This document shows, one piece after another, positions 42,001 through 50,353 of a DNA stretch of 51,546 nucleotides (its first letter is position 1; the number at the start of each line of letters is the position of its first letter). Made by a program: the position numbers and the translations under genes. This stretch comes from Clostridia bacterium (lineage in GTDB: Bacteria > Bacillota > Clostridia > Christensenellales > Pumilibacteraceae). A model generated the notes under the pieces. It saw nothing but the letters and a program-made list of their open reading frames with translations. It did no database searches and was not told the origin of the DNA. The DNA lies in NCBI GenBank assembly GCA_900767465.1, contig CAAGAW010000016.1:1-51546 (forward strand), given 5' to 3'.

Positions 42001-45000
42001 GTTGCTTGTGCGGTCGATTACAGACCACGAAACCTCCGCAAAAATCGACGAAATCGTCGCAAGAGCCGATCTCGGCGCGCTGTACGATCCCGATCGCGGG
42101 CTGATGCGGATAGGAGTCGAAACGCAGTCCGGAAGGTTCGACGGTCATTACGATCTTCTCGCGAGCGAGAGCGAAATTTTGTATCTCGTCGGCGCGGGAA
42201 CGGGCAAAATCCCGCGTTCGGCATGGAAAAATCTTTCGCGGCGAAAGGTGACGGCGTACGGAAAAACCGCCTTCGCGTCATGGACGGGCGGAGCGTTCGA
42301 GTACCTGATGACGCCGCTGTTTTTCGGTTACGAAAAGGAAACCGCGTTGTATAAATCCGCCCGCGCCGCCGCTTTTTCGCAGGTTCGGTACGGCAAAAAC
42401 AAGCCGTTTTACGGCGTAAGCGAAAGTATTTACGCCGCACGGGAGGATAACGGCGATTATAAATACAAGGCGAGCGGGGTACCCGCGCTTGCGCTTTCGG
42501 GCGAGTCGGAGGGAAGCGCGTTTTCTCCGTATGCGTGCGCGCTCACGCTGCCGTTTTTTGCGGGCGAGGCGTGCGCGTCGCTCGAAGAGTACGAGGCAAG
42601 CGGAGCGCGCGGCAGATTCGGCTTTTTCGACGCGATCGACGGCGAACCGCTGCGCTGCTATATGACGCATCATCAGGGCATGACGATGGCGGCGATAACT
42701 AACGTTTTATGCGACGGCGCAATTACCGAAGAACTCGGAACCCGTCCGGAAATCGCCGCGTGCGAAATTCTGCTTTCGGAACGCGAATACTCGGATAAAC
42801 CGAAAAAAATCAAACGCAGACCGCTTGCCTGCAAAAAAGAAACGTATTCGTATTCCGTGTCCGGAAAGCAACGCAAAAGGACTTTTGCCGTCCGGTTTAA
42901 CGGCTCGTACTATGCCGCAATTGCCGAAAACGGCATGGGCGACGCGCGGTTCGGCGAAACGGAGGTATATCGAAAATCGGGTATTCGTTTAACCGTAAGC
43001 GCAGGAGCGGCGTTTTACGATCTTTTAAGCGGCGGCGCAACTCTGTTTACGTCGGACGGCGCGGAATTCGCTTTTAACGAGCCACTCGTTTGCGGTAAGG
43101 TTATCGCGCGCGTGCTTTGCGGAACGGTCGGGGAAATGCGGAAAGTGACTATCCGCAACCGCAGCGATTCGGCGATAACGGTTACGCTCGACGCGTCGTG
43201 CGAGCCTGTACTCGGAAGCGAAGACGACGATTTGTCGCACCCCGAATTTTACGCTATGAAACTACGTTTCGATAATCGCGGCGATTGTCTCGTCGCGGAA
43301 AGACCGTCTGTCTGCGCGTACGCCGCGTTCGGCATCAAAGGTGTTGCCGCCCGCCTTATAACCGATCGCAGGTATTTTTACGGGAGGAGAAAAGAAGAGA
43401 CGAAAAACGTTGCAGACGGAATACTCGGCGCGCGTTCCGAAATCTCGCTCGGCGCGGGCGAAGAAAAAACCGCGTACGTTTATATTCTCGTTTCGCACGA
43501 TCGAAAAAAACTCGATTCTGCCGTCGCGCTCGTCTTGTCGTACGGCTTTTTCGAGCGGTGCGATTACGGCGGAAGATCGGACGTTCTTGCGGACAAATAC
43601 TACACCGCAGCGTCGTCCGCCGTCGGCTGCTACGAAGACGATACTCTTTCGTCCGTTGTTAATATCGCCATGCCCACGGTTTGCGTAAAAGCCGATAATT
43701 ACGCGGGAGGCGATCGGCTTCGTCGCAGACTTAAAGCGTTGTGCGTCGCCGCCCGTGCGGGAGCGAGATTCAACGTTGCCGTAGTCTACCGCGAAAAGGC
43801 GGGATATTTCGGAGCGCTGTCGGTCGCCGTGAATCGCGAAATAGAACGGAGCGGAATAAACGGACTCGTCAGGGGAGGCAAAGTCGTTGCCGTCAATGCG
43901 GAGCGCGACGAGAAAACGGCTGCGCTACTTTTAAAAAGCGCGGTCGTTCCCGCGTTCCCGGGTAAAGAGTCGCCGCGCCGGTTGCTCGGATTGGTATCCT
44001 TGCCGTACGATACGCCGGATTTGCCCGCGCCGGAACTCGTCTTGAAAACGGGTAAGGGCGGGTTTACGGAGTCGGGCGAATATTATATTCCGCTCGATTC
44101 GCTTCCCGTAAAGCCGTGGTCAAACGTAATCGCAAACGAAAAGGCGGGATTCGTCGTAACCGAAACGGGCGGCGGGTTTACGTACGCGGGAAATTCGCGC
44201 GAAAACAAAATCACCGCGTATTCGGGCGATACGGTGCTTGATCCGCCCTCGGAACGAATAGTACTATGCGAGAACGGAAACGAGTGGAAAATCACGCGTA
44301 ACGGTATCAAAATCGCCGAAAACAAAAATGCAAAGTACTATGCAATCCATGGCTTCGGATACAGCGAGTTCGTTTGTGCGCATAACGGCGCGATCGGTCG
44401 GCTTACCGTGTTTACGGGTGTCGGGAAAACGAAATACTACCTCGTTTCGGTAAAAAATACAGTGGCGAAAAAGCGCGTTATCAGCGTCGGGATCGAACTC
44501 GACCTCGTTCTCGGCGACTTTGAAAGAAATACTTTGCCGTCGCTCAATTGCCGAAAAGAGGGCGAGAATCTGAAAGCGTATTGTGCGCTTACGGGAACGG
44601 AAGTCGAACTTGCCTGCTCGCGCGAAACGAGTTTTTATACGTTTTCGGCGGGCGGAGAACAGGGCGAAAAAGGTCGGTCTTTCGCAATAAAAAGCGATCT
44701 CGAAATCGCGCCCGACGGCGAATCGGAAGTCGTTTTCGCGCTCTTTTCGGATGATAAATCTAACTTCAAAAACGTGCGCGACGTGCTGTGCGAACGCCGA
44801 AAATACTTTTCTTCTCTCTCGCCGGTAATGATAACCGAGGGCGAAAGCGCGCTCGGATTCTTGCATAACCGCCTTATTTATCAGACTTTGTCGTCGCGTT
44901 TTTTTGCCCGCGCGGGACTGTATCAGGTGTCCGGCGCGTACGGTTTCCGCGACCAGCTTCAGGACGCCATGGCAATCGTTTCAACCGAGCCGGGGCTTGT

Positions 45001-46273
45001 ACGCGAGCATATTTTAAGGTGTGCGGCGAGACAGTTTCCCGAGGGCGACGCGCTTCACTGGTGGCACGAACCCGCCGTCGGAGTCCGCACGAAAATCACC
45101 GACGACAGGTTGTTTTTACCGTGGGCGACGGCTCGATACGTTAAAGTCACGCGCGACGAAGACGTGCTTCGCGAGCGTGTAAACTATCTTCGCGGCGACC
45201 CTGTTCCGCGCGGCGTAAAGAACGTTTATCGCTCTTACGAGGCGGGTTTCAAAACGGACAGTCTGCTTGCTCATTGCCTGAACGCGATCGAATCCACCGA
45301 ACTTTCGCCGGACGGTATCGCGCTGCTTAAGGGCGGCGACTGGAATGACGGAATCGACGAGGCGGGCGAAAAAGGAACGGGTACGAGCACGTTTACGACG
45401 ATGTTGCTGTACCGCGTAATTACCGATTTTTTACCGTACGTTCACGAACGAACGGCGCGCGAACGACTGATAAGATTACGCGAAAAAGCGCGCGGAGGAA
45501 TAGATAAAGCGTGGCGCGGAAACGGTTACGTCCGCCTGACGACCGACGAGGGAGTCGAACTCGGGACGGATTCTTCGCCCGAGGACAAATGCGATCTTCT
45601 GACTGCGGCGTGGGCGGGGATATGCGGCGCGTGCGAAAAAATCAGGGTTATAAAAGCCCAGGACGCCGCGCTCGAAAGACTGTTCGATAAGAAAAACAAG
45701 GTTCTCAGACTCCTCGATCCGCCTTTTAAAAATATGTCAAAAATCGGCTATATTACCGAGTATCCCGCGGGCGTACGCGAAAACGGCGGGCAGTACACTC
45801 ACGCGGCGGCGTGGTTTATTATTTCGCTAATAAAAACCGGCAGATACGAAAAGGCGGAAGAACTTTTGTTTGCCTTAAATCCCGTATCTCACACACTCAC
45901 CGAAAAGGATTCGGGCGTTTACGCCGCCGAGCCGTACGTCGTTTGCGGCGACGTTTACGCGTCGGGCGAGGGCGGCTGGAGTTGGTACACGGGCGCGGCT
46001 GGGTGGCTGTATATCGCGATAACCGAATTCTGGCTCGGGATCTCGACCGAAGGAGACTCGGTCACGTTCGACCCGCATTTCGTCCGTCCCGAAAGCGTAA
46101 AGGTAAAAATCCGGCGTGCGGGCGTGGAATTCTGCGCGACGATAAAGCGCGGAGTAAAGGGCGGCAGAGTCGTAATTTCGGTGGGAGGCGTGACTTACAA
46201 CGGCGACACGATACGTGTAAACGAACGGCTTGCCGGCAAAACGATAACGGTGGATCGGGTCAAATCGGACTGA
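39002..46273 (+). CDS. Cyclic beta-1,2-glucan synthase-like protein (GT84-GH94)
   Basis: This 2423-residue membrane protein has the NdvB/Cgs architecture. An N-terminal hydrophobic helix is at 1-20. A GT84 glycosyltransferase with DxD (Asp553 in ALDADTRLD) lies between membrane segments (about 345-395 and 740-880). A glycoamylase-like domain follows (about 900-1250: YRTSPTDIGMSL and MTHHQGMTMAA). The C terminus holds supersandwich domains and a GH94 barrel with GDWNDGIDEAG (catalytic-type Asp near 2113). Cgs uses UDP-glucose to build and cyclise beta-1,2-glucan, with GH94 trimming length. These are mostly known from proteobacteria. ATG 39002 follows CCGGAGTA. No glucan exporter is adjacent; an ABC exporter sits 8 kb downstream. 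Confidence 0.9.
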   Translation: MLVLVLSLPVIFVIAAVFSALGFGRAAAKFTRLPILDTDKLTEETLKLAAECRGAKVGGAGLDVYSAVKSCEKAYSEIKGKIAGGTEPDECETEFADGFRYVAEAEVGLRDLRFFRDLPHADNVPRVYLFAELVLKSSGGYVSRDALVHYASAFGEACPFDVTEADALPSAFTVAALDECARVAVAIINRNERIRAAQRDAREEKIDVARLSSAAYVKTLSELSEGKFRDEIVRICADNGFSVESREAEFYASVSRDKLALSGALKTLRSSSRIFDRETVLSLSGAAARLKNARGYDMLTTGTKAYFLGKIADKSKREKTGEAGIAERIVSESQRKNGDLAEYLIPKPAGAFLYFALTVLKLLLTAGAAIGVWFFTPAHKFAVALLSAPSAYFVVKRLVERYAAAGVKPRILPEYSFEKTDPAVGANLVCTRLVSSAAEAKEAVFNLAVTAKANPSPRFSYTLLVDLPPATREKSDEDDAIISALVGAFDGLGERFNLLIRSREPDSDGKYCGRERKRGALLALNGLILRDDAAPFRIVRGTTYAQKYVIALDADTRLDCADRLVGIAEHPYNAKYAVISVRAYAAPKSLGTLFARVFSGASGVSDYDGAVGSGLGWEAFGVGNFTGKGIYRVAEFDRATGNAFPDGRILSHDFIEGAYAGCGESRLPVIDDFPPSFAVYTERNLRWIRGDAQLLPYLFPTVKNKAGRRVRNPIGIVAKGRILGNILSPLRCVFTFALTVFAAVTGSLAAACTALLPVAAEMIFAFGYGSAKLSAKEISASLTRFAFTPALAVFHLAAIVKTMRRLVVKKRLLEWKTFAHSKGVECGLPQFFLTFALFALNLFFGKNPIVYVLCAAFVLAVPFGAFSAEKDKPAAISEPRSRGFLTLAAERTWRYFADAITEKTNFLPPDNYDERSGKGYAYRTSPTDIGMSLVAVFCAEKLNIIRAETARDLLKNIVNSIEKLPKWNGNLYNWYDPRTLSVLPPAYVSSVDEGNFLCSLLLVRSITDHETSAKIDEIVARADLGALYDPDRGLMRIGVETQSGRFDGHYDLLASESEILYLVGAGTGKIPRSAWKNLSRRKVTAYGKTAFASWTGGAFEYLMTPLFFGYEKETALYKSARAAAFSQVRYGKNKPFYGVSESIYAAREDNGDYKYKASGVPALALSGESEGSAFSPYACALTLPFFAGEACASLEEYEASGARGRFGFFDAIDGEPLRCYMTHHQGMTMAAITNVLCDGAITEELGTRPEIAACEILLSEREYSDKPKKIKRRPLACKKETYSYSVSGKQRKRTFAVRFNGSYYAAIAENGMGDARFGETEVYRKSGIRLTVSAGAAFYDLLSGGATLFTSDGAEFAFNEPLVCGKVIARVLCGTVGEMRKVTIRNRSDSAITVTLDASCEPVLGSEDDDLSHPEFYAMKLRFDNRGDCLVAERPSVCAYAAFGIKGVAARLITDRRYFYGRRKEETKNVADGILGARSEISLGAGEEKTAYVYILVSHDRKKLDSAVALVLSYGFFERCDYGGRSDVLADKYYTAASSAVGCYEDDTLSSVVNIAMPTVCVKADNYAGGDRLRRRLKALCVAARAGARFNVAVVYREKAGYFGALSVAVNREIERSGINGLVRGGKVVAVNAERDEKTAALLLKSAVVPAFPGKESPRRLLGLVSLPYDTPDLPAPELVLKTGKGGFTESGEYYIPLDSLPVKPWSNVIANEKAGFVVTETGGGFTYAGNSRENKITAYSGDTVLDPPSERIVLCENGNEWKITRNGIKIAENKNAKYYAIHGFGYSEFVCAHNGAIGRLTVFTGVGKTKYYLVSVKNTVAKKRVISVGIELDLVLGDFERNTLPSLNCRKEGENLKAYCALTGTEVELACSRETSFYTFSAGGEQGEKGRSFAIKSDLEIAPDGESEVVFALFSDDKSNFKNVRDVLCERRKYFSSLSPVMITEGESALGFLHNRLIYQTLSSRFFARAGLYQVSGAYGFRDQLQDAMAIVSTEPGLVREHILRCAARQFPEGDALHWWHEPAVGVRTKITDDRLFLPWATARYVKVTRDEDVLRERVNYLRGDPVPRGVKNVYRSYEAGFKTDSLLAHCLNAIESTELSPDGIALLKGGDWNDGIDEAGEKGTGTSTFTTMLLYRVITDFLPYVHERTARERLIRLREKARGGIDKAWRGNGYVRLTTDEGVELGTDSSPEDKCDLLTAAWAGICGACEKIRVIKAQDAALERLFDKKNKVLRLLDPPFKNMSKIGYITEYPAGVRENGGQYTHAAAWFIISLIKTGRYEKAEELLFALNPVSHTLTEKDSGVYAAEPYVVCGDVYASGEGGWSWYTGAAGWLYIAITEFWLGISTEGDSVTFDPHFVRPESVKVKIRRAGVEFCATIKRGVKGGRVVISVGGVTYNGDTIRVNERLAGKTITVDRVKSD
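44259..44345. repeat. Two intragenic copies of AGTACTATGC
   Basis: AGTACTATGC occurs at 44260-44269 and again in GCAAAGTACTATGCAA at 44330-44345, about 74 bases apart inside the glucan synthase coding region. They match the motifs at 38813-38901. They fall in the frame as ordinary codons (VLC and KYYAI), so they may be chance or extra binding sites. Confidence 0.6.
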
Positions 46274-46298
46274 AAAGTTTTACGAAGTAAAAACCGTA

Positions 46299-46341
46299 GC
46301 GGAAAATCAACGAAAATCCGGAAAATATTCGTTTTTTCCGC
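46299..46341 (+). terminator. Hairpin after the glucan synthase gene
   Basis: GCGGAAAA (46299-46306) pairs with TTTTCCGC (46334-46341), with AACGAA and TTCGTT pairing inside. It contains a T-run on the 3' arm rather than after it. It probably ends or stabilises the glucan synthase transcript. Confidence 0.5.
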
Positions 46342-46348
46342 GCTTATC

Positions 46349-46377
46349 TTGACTTTAAGCGCGTTACGTGGTATAAT
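46349..46377 (+). promoter_or_regulatory. Sigma-A promoter of rarA, predicted leaderless
   Basis: TTGACT (46349-46354), 17 bases, TATAAT (46372-46377). The ATG at 46385 follows the -10 by seven bases, so the predicted transcript starts at the start codon. No RBS is visible. Confidence 0.8.
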
Positions 46378-46384
46378 TTCAAAT

Positions 46385-47695
46385 ATGGATTTATTCGACT
46401 ACAAAAACGAATCGGCAGGGATAAACAACGCGCCGCTTGCCGACCGTATGCGCCCGACGACGATAGAAGAATTTATCGGGCAAAAGCATATCCTGTACCC
46501 GGGGTCGCTGCTTTACCGCGCGATAAAAGCGGATAAAATCGGCAGCTGCATATTTTTCGGACCGCCGGGCACGGGCAAAACCACGCTCGCGTCCATAATC
46601 GCCCACTCGACCCGCGGAGCGTTCGTAAAACTCAACGCGGTAAGTAGCGGAGTCGCCGACGCGAAAAAGGCGATAGAGGAAGCGCGCGAGAGATTGCGCC
46701 TTTACGGCAAAAAGACGTATCTTCTGCTTGACGAATGTCACCGCTGGAACAAAGCGCAGTCCGACTGCGTGCTCGGAGCGATCGAAGACGGAAGTATAAT
46801 TTTCATCGGCTCGACCACCGAAAACCCGCACATTTCGATGACGCGGGCTATCGTTTCGCGTTGCAGAGTGTTCGAACTCAAACCGCTTACCGACGAGGAC
46901 GTAAAAGAAGGTCTTCGCCGTGCGGTTGCCGACAAAACAAACGGCTACGGAAACCTCGACGTCGAAGTCACCGACGAGGCGTACGCGCACTTTGCCTGGG
47001 GGTGTTCGGGCGATATGCGCAACGCGCTCGGCGGGCTGGAACTTGCTGTCCTGACCACGCCTGCCGACGAAAACGGCAGAATTTTAATAGACGAAACGGT
47101 CGCCGAACAATCCATTCAGAAGAAAACGGTATCGGTGGACGAAAGTACGTATTACGATATGCTGTCCGCGTTTTGCAAGTCGCTCCGCGGCTCGGACAGC
47201 GACGCCGCGCTTTACTGGGCGTTCCGGCTTATCGAAAGCGGACTCGACCCGCTTATAATATTCCGCAGACTCGTTGCGCACGCGAGCGAGGACGTGGGTC
47301 TTGCAAACAGTAACGCGCTTATTTTAGCGGTGTCCGCAATGACCGCGTACGAAAAACTCGGTCCGCCCGAGGGTTTTCTCGCGCTCACCCACGCGATAAT
47401 CGGCGTTTGCACTTCGCCGAAAAGCAATTCGGTAGTCGTCGCCATGAACGAGGCCATGGCTGCCGCCGAGAAAAAAGGCGAATACTACGTGCCGTTGCAT
47501 CTCCGCAACACCGATTTTTCAACGCTCGACAAAGCGGAAACGCCTTACGTGTATCCGCACGATCGCGGCGGGTACTGCAAACAGCAGTATTTGCCCGACG
47601 GGCTCGGCGGCGAAACTTTCTATCGTCCGTCCGACCACGGCGACGAAAAGAAAATAAAGGATTTTCTGGAATATATCCGAAAAAATTTCTATTGA
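46385..47695 (+). CDS. rarA: AAA+ ATPase RarA (MgsA), replication-associated recombination protein
   Basis: This 436-residue AAA+ ATPase relates to clamp-loader/RuvB-like proteins and acts at stalled replication forks. The N terminus opens APLADRMRPTTIEEFIGQKH, then Walker A GPPGTGKTT at 59-67, Walker B LLLDECHRWN near 114-123, sensor 1 IGSTTENPH near 140-149, and sensor 2 CSGDMRNAL near 213-221. The C-terminal domain has SLRGSDSDAALYWAFRLIESGLDP in parts and VGLAN.., then a tetramerisation region. Length is normal. It is followed by an ABC transporter that may be separately transcribed. Confidence 0.96.
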   Translation: MDLFDYKNESAGINNAPLADRMRPTTIEEFIGQKHILYPGSLLYRAIKADKIGSCIFFGPPGTGKTTLASIIAHSTRGAFVKLNAVSSGVADAKKAIEEARERLRLYGKKTYLLLDECHRWNKAQSDCVLGAIEDGSIIFIGSTTENPHISMTRAIVSRCRVFELKPLTDEDVKEGLRRAVADKTNGYGNLDVEVTDEAYAHFAWGCSGDMRNALGGLELAVLTTPADENGRILIDETVAEQSIQKKTVSVDESTYYDMLSAFCKSLRGSDSDAALYWAFRLIESGLDPLIIFRRLVAHASEDVGLANSNALILAVSAMTAYEKLGPPEGFLALTHAIIGVCTSPKSNSVVVAMNEAMAAAEKKGEYYVPLHLRNTDFSTLDKAETPYVYPHDRGGYCKQQYLPDGLGGETFYRPSDHGDEKKIKDFLEYIRKNFY

Positions 47696-47749
47696 TCGCA
47701 CAGTCCGTTATTGCAATCCTTCGTCGATCGAAGAAAAAAGGAGACGAGA

Positions 47750-48568
47750 ATGTTAAAAATTACCGACCTGTCGAAAACTTATCCCGGGGCGAACGCTCCC
47801 GCGGTGGACGGGCTTTCGCTTGAACTCGAAGCGGGCGAAATCTACGGTTTTTTAGGGCCTAACGGCGCGGGAAAAACCACGACGATAAAGATGCTTTCGG
47901 GGATACTTTCTTACGAGAAAGGAACGATCGAAATCTGCGGACACGACATGCGCCGCGATTCGATCGCCGCGAAAAAAAGCCTCGGATACGTGTCGGATAA
48001 CGACGTTATTTACGATAAACTCACGGGAAGAGAATACGTCAACTTCCTTGCCGACGTTTACGGCGTAAGCAAACGCGACCGCGCCCTGCGAGCGGACAGA
48101 ATGCTTAAACTTTTCAATCTTGCGGACGCTTACGATCAGCCGATAAATTCGTACTCGCACGGAATGAAACAAAAAATAAGCATAATCGGCGCGCTGATTC
48201 ATAATCCCGCGCTCTGGGTTCTCGACGAGCCGATGACCGGACTCGACCCGCAGTCGGCTTACGAACTCAAAGAACTTATGCACCGGCATTGCGAGGCGGG
48301 CAACACCGTGTTTTTCTCAACGCACGTACTCGACGTTGCCGAAAAGCTTTGCGATCGCGTCGGTATCATAGTCAAGGGCAAACTCGTTTTATCGGGCAGC
48401 ATGGACGAAATCCGCGCCGCCCGCAACGACGAAAGTCTCGAAGAAATATTCCTGTCCGTTGCCGGCGAAGGCGAGTTTAAACTTGCGGACGACAAGCCCG
48501 AAAATAAAGAAATCGTTGCCAAATCCGACGAAAAATCGGATAATTCTTCCGACGAGGTGACCGAATGA
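47750..48568 (+). CDS. ABC transporter ATP-binding protein
   Basis: This 272-residue ATPase has Walker A GPNGAGKTT at 36-44, Q-loop region VSDNDVIYDKLTGREY near 84-99, the signature YSHGMKQKISI near 133-143, Walker B LWVLDEPMTGLDP near 155-167, and the H-loop FFSTHVLD near 188-195. The C terminus has a CcmA/YhbG-like extension and a disordered acidic tail of about 30 residues. It powers export with the permease that follows. The stop overlaps the permease ATG by 4 bp. An AAAGGAGA RBS is upstream. The subfamily is that of the ABC-2 type drug/polysaccharide exporters; the substrate is unknown. Confidence 0.95.
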   Translation: MLKITDLSKTYPGANAPAVDGLSLELEAGEIYGFLGPNGAGKTTTIKMLSGILSYEKGTIEICGHDMRRDSIAAKKSLGYVSDNDVIYDKLTGREYVNFLADVYGVSKRDRALRADRMLKLFNLADAYDQPINSYSHGMKQKISIIGALIHNPALWVLDEPMTGLDPQSAYELKELMHRHCEAGNTVFFSTHVLDVAEKLCDRVGIIVKGKLVLSGSMDEIRAARNDESLEEIFLSVAGEGEFKLADDKPENKEIVAKSDEKSDNSSDEVTE

Positions 48569-50283
48569 AAAGTTACGCAACGGTGTTTTCGATGCTTTTC
48601 CGCTATATGTTCAGGCGGGGAAGAGAGAAAACGTCACGGTGGTTATGGATAGCGTATATCATAATCGCGGCGAGTTACGCGTTCATTGCGTACGGAATAT
48701 GCGCGGCCGTTTATTCCGTCGCAAAAACGTTCGATTCGCTTAATCTGTTAGCCTCGCTCGTCACGGTAATATTCGCTACGGCGTGCGTCGCCGTAATTCT
48801 GTTCGGACTCATTCCGATGGTGTCGTATCTTTATTTTTCCAAAGATAACGAATTTATGATGACGTTGCCCGTCCGCCCGTCCGCGATATTCCTCGCAAAA
48901 CTCACCGTCGTTTATCTTACCGAACTACTCGTAGGCTCGCTCGTAATGATTCCCGCGCTCGTTACCGTGGGGATAGCCGTCGGTCTTAACGCGTGGTATT
49001 ACGTTACGGTAATTCTTGCAGCGTTCGTCGTGCCGGCGATACCTATGGTGATTGTCAGCCTTCTTGCGATACCGCTTATGTACGTAGTGTCCTTTTTCCG
49101 CAACAAAGGCGCGGTCGCTTCGGTCGCGATGATCTTACTTTTCGGTGCGGTGTTCGGCGGATATTACGCGATTTTGGGTAATTTGTCGGGCGGTGGCGAC
49201 GTTGAAATCGACCCCGACGCGTTCGTAGCCGCCGTAGAGGCCGCTTTTACGGCGATTACCCGGATTCTGTTCCCGCTGTCCTCCGTTGCATATCTTGCAG
49301 TCGGCGCGGGTAAAGGATTCGCCGGCGGCAAATGCGATACGGCGTTCGGCGAATTCGACGCGCTTCCGGCTTCCGCGATAAATATCGGCGTGTTTCTTAT
49401 CAGCGCGGCGGTTCTCATAACGCTTGCGGCACTCGTAAGCGGAGCGGTTTATCGCAAGTCCGCAAGTAAAATTTCCGAAGGCGGCGGCAAAAAAACGAGC
49501 GCGGGTCGGGGAGAAACGAAAACGTATTCGCCGATAAAAGCGTTGTTTAAAAAGGAATGGCGCGAAATGTTCCGAACGCCCGCGTTCGCTTTTCAATGTC
49601 TCGGCGGCGTGGTGCTTTGTCCGATAGTACTCGTGTTTTTCGCAACGAGCATGCGCAACGGATTTACCGCCGGAACGCCCGACGAAATCCCCGTCGACGC
49701 GCAATCGATCAGACTGCTCGTTTCTTTCCTGTGCGTATTGATGACTTCCGTGATGGGGATAAGCATGAACGTAGGCGCAAGTACCGCTTTTACGCGCGAG
49801 GGCAAGAATTTTTACGTTCTCAAAACGATCCCCGTCGAATACAAAACGATAGTCAAAGCCAAACTCTCGCTGTACCTTATCATTTCCTCCGTGACGGTCG
49901 TCGTATCTTCGGTTATAGGCGCGGTTCTTGCGTTCCACCCGATAAATTTCGTTTGCGGATTGTTGTTTATGCTCACGTATAACTACGGATATAACTGTTT
50001 CTGTCTGTTTTTCGATCTCGTGCGCCCCAAACTTAACTGGGTTACGCAAAACGAAGCCGTCAAAAACAACCGCAACGCCGTGCTGCCGATGCTTATCAAT
50101 ATGGGCGTATCGCTTCTGCTTATACTCGTACCCACGCTGTTTATTACGCTTATTCCCGTTTACTATCTCGCGCTCGCGCTTACGTGGGCAATACTTTTTG
50201 CCGTCGCGATAACGGTCGCCGTCGTGTTCCATAACGTGCTTTTCGCGAACTGCGATCGCCTTTTCAACCGCGCTTCGGTATAG
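48565..50283 (+). CDS. ABC-2 type exporter permease
   Basis: This 572-residue permease has about 12 membrane segments in two halves, with a soluble loop near residues 310-360 (ASKISEGGGKKTSAGRGETK in part). The motif FSKDNEFMMTLPVRPSAIFLAKLT near 90-113 is the LPxxPxxIxxxK signature of large ABC-2 permeases, and YVLKTIPVEYKTIVKAKLSLYL (in parts) repeats it in the second half near 416. The protein pairs with the ATPase upstream by 4-bp overlap. Substrate unknown; it may be a peptide, lipid or glycan. A short hairpin (AATTCGTC..GACGAATT) follows at 50284-50307. Confidence 0.92.
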   Translation: MKSYATVFSMLFRYMFRRGREKTSRWLWIAYIIIAASYAFIAYGICAAVYSVAKTFDSLNLLASLVTVIFATACVAVILFGLIPMVSYLYFSKDNEFMMTLPVRPSAIFLAKLTVVYLTELLVGSLVMIPALVTVGIAVGLNAWYYVTVILAAFVVPAIPMVIVSLLAIPLMYVVSFFRNKGAVASVAMILLFGAVFGGYYAILGNLSGGGDVEIDPDAFVAAVEAAFTAITRILFPLSSVAYLAVGAGKGFAGGKCDTAFGEFDALPASAINIGVFLISAAVLITLAALVSGAVYRKSASKISEGGGKKTSAGRGETKTYSPIKALFKKEWREMFRTPAFAFQCLGGVVLCPIVLVFFATSMRNGFTAGTPDEIPVDAQSIRLLVSFLCVLMTSVMGISMNVGASTAFTREGKNFYVLKTIPVEYKTIVKAKLSLYLIISSVTVVVSSVIGAVLAFHPINFVCGLLFMLTYNYGYNCFCLFFDLVRPKLNWVTQNEAVKNNRNAVLPMLINMGVSLLLILVPTLFITLIPVYYLALALTWAILFAVAITVAVVFHNVLFANCDRLFNRASV

Positions 50284-50353
50284 AATTCGTCCGTTCCGAC
50301 GAATTATTACGGAAACCGACTAAAACAAAAAACCGAAAAAGGAGCAAAAAACT

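Noticed and set aside
45811..46290. Extra basic-protein open frame at the end of the glucan synthase gene
   Set aside because: It lies in another frame of the GH94 domain, is Arg-rich as expected of shadow frames in this codon bias, and lacks an RBS.
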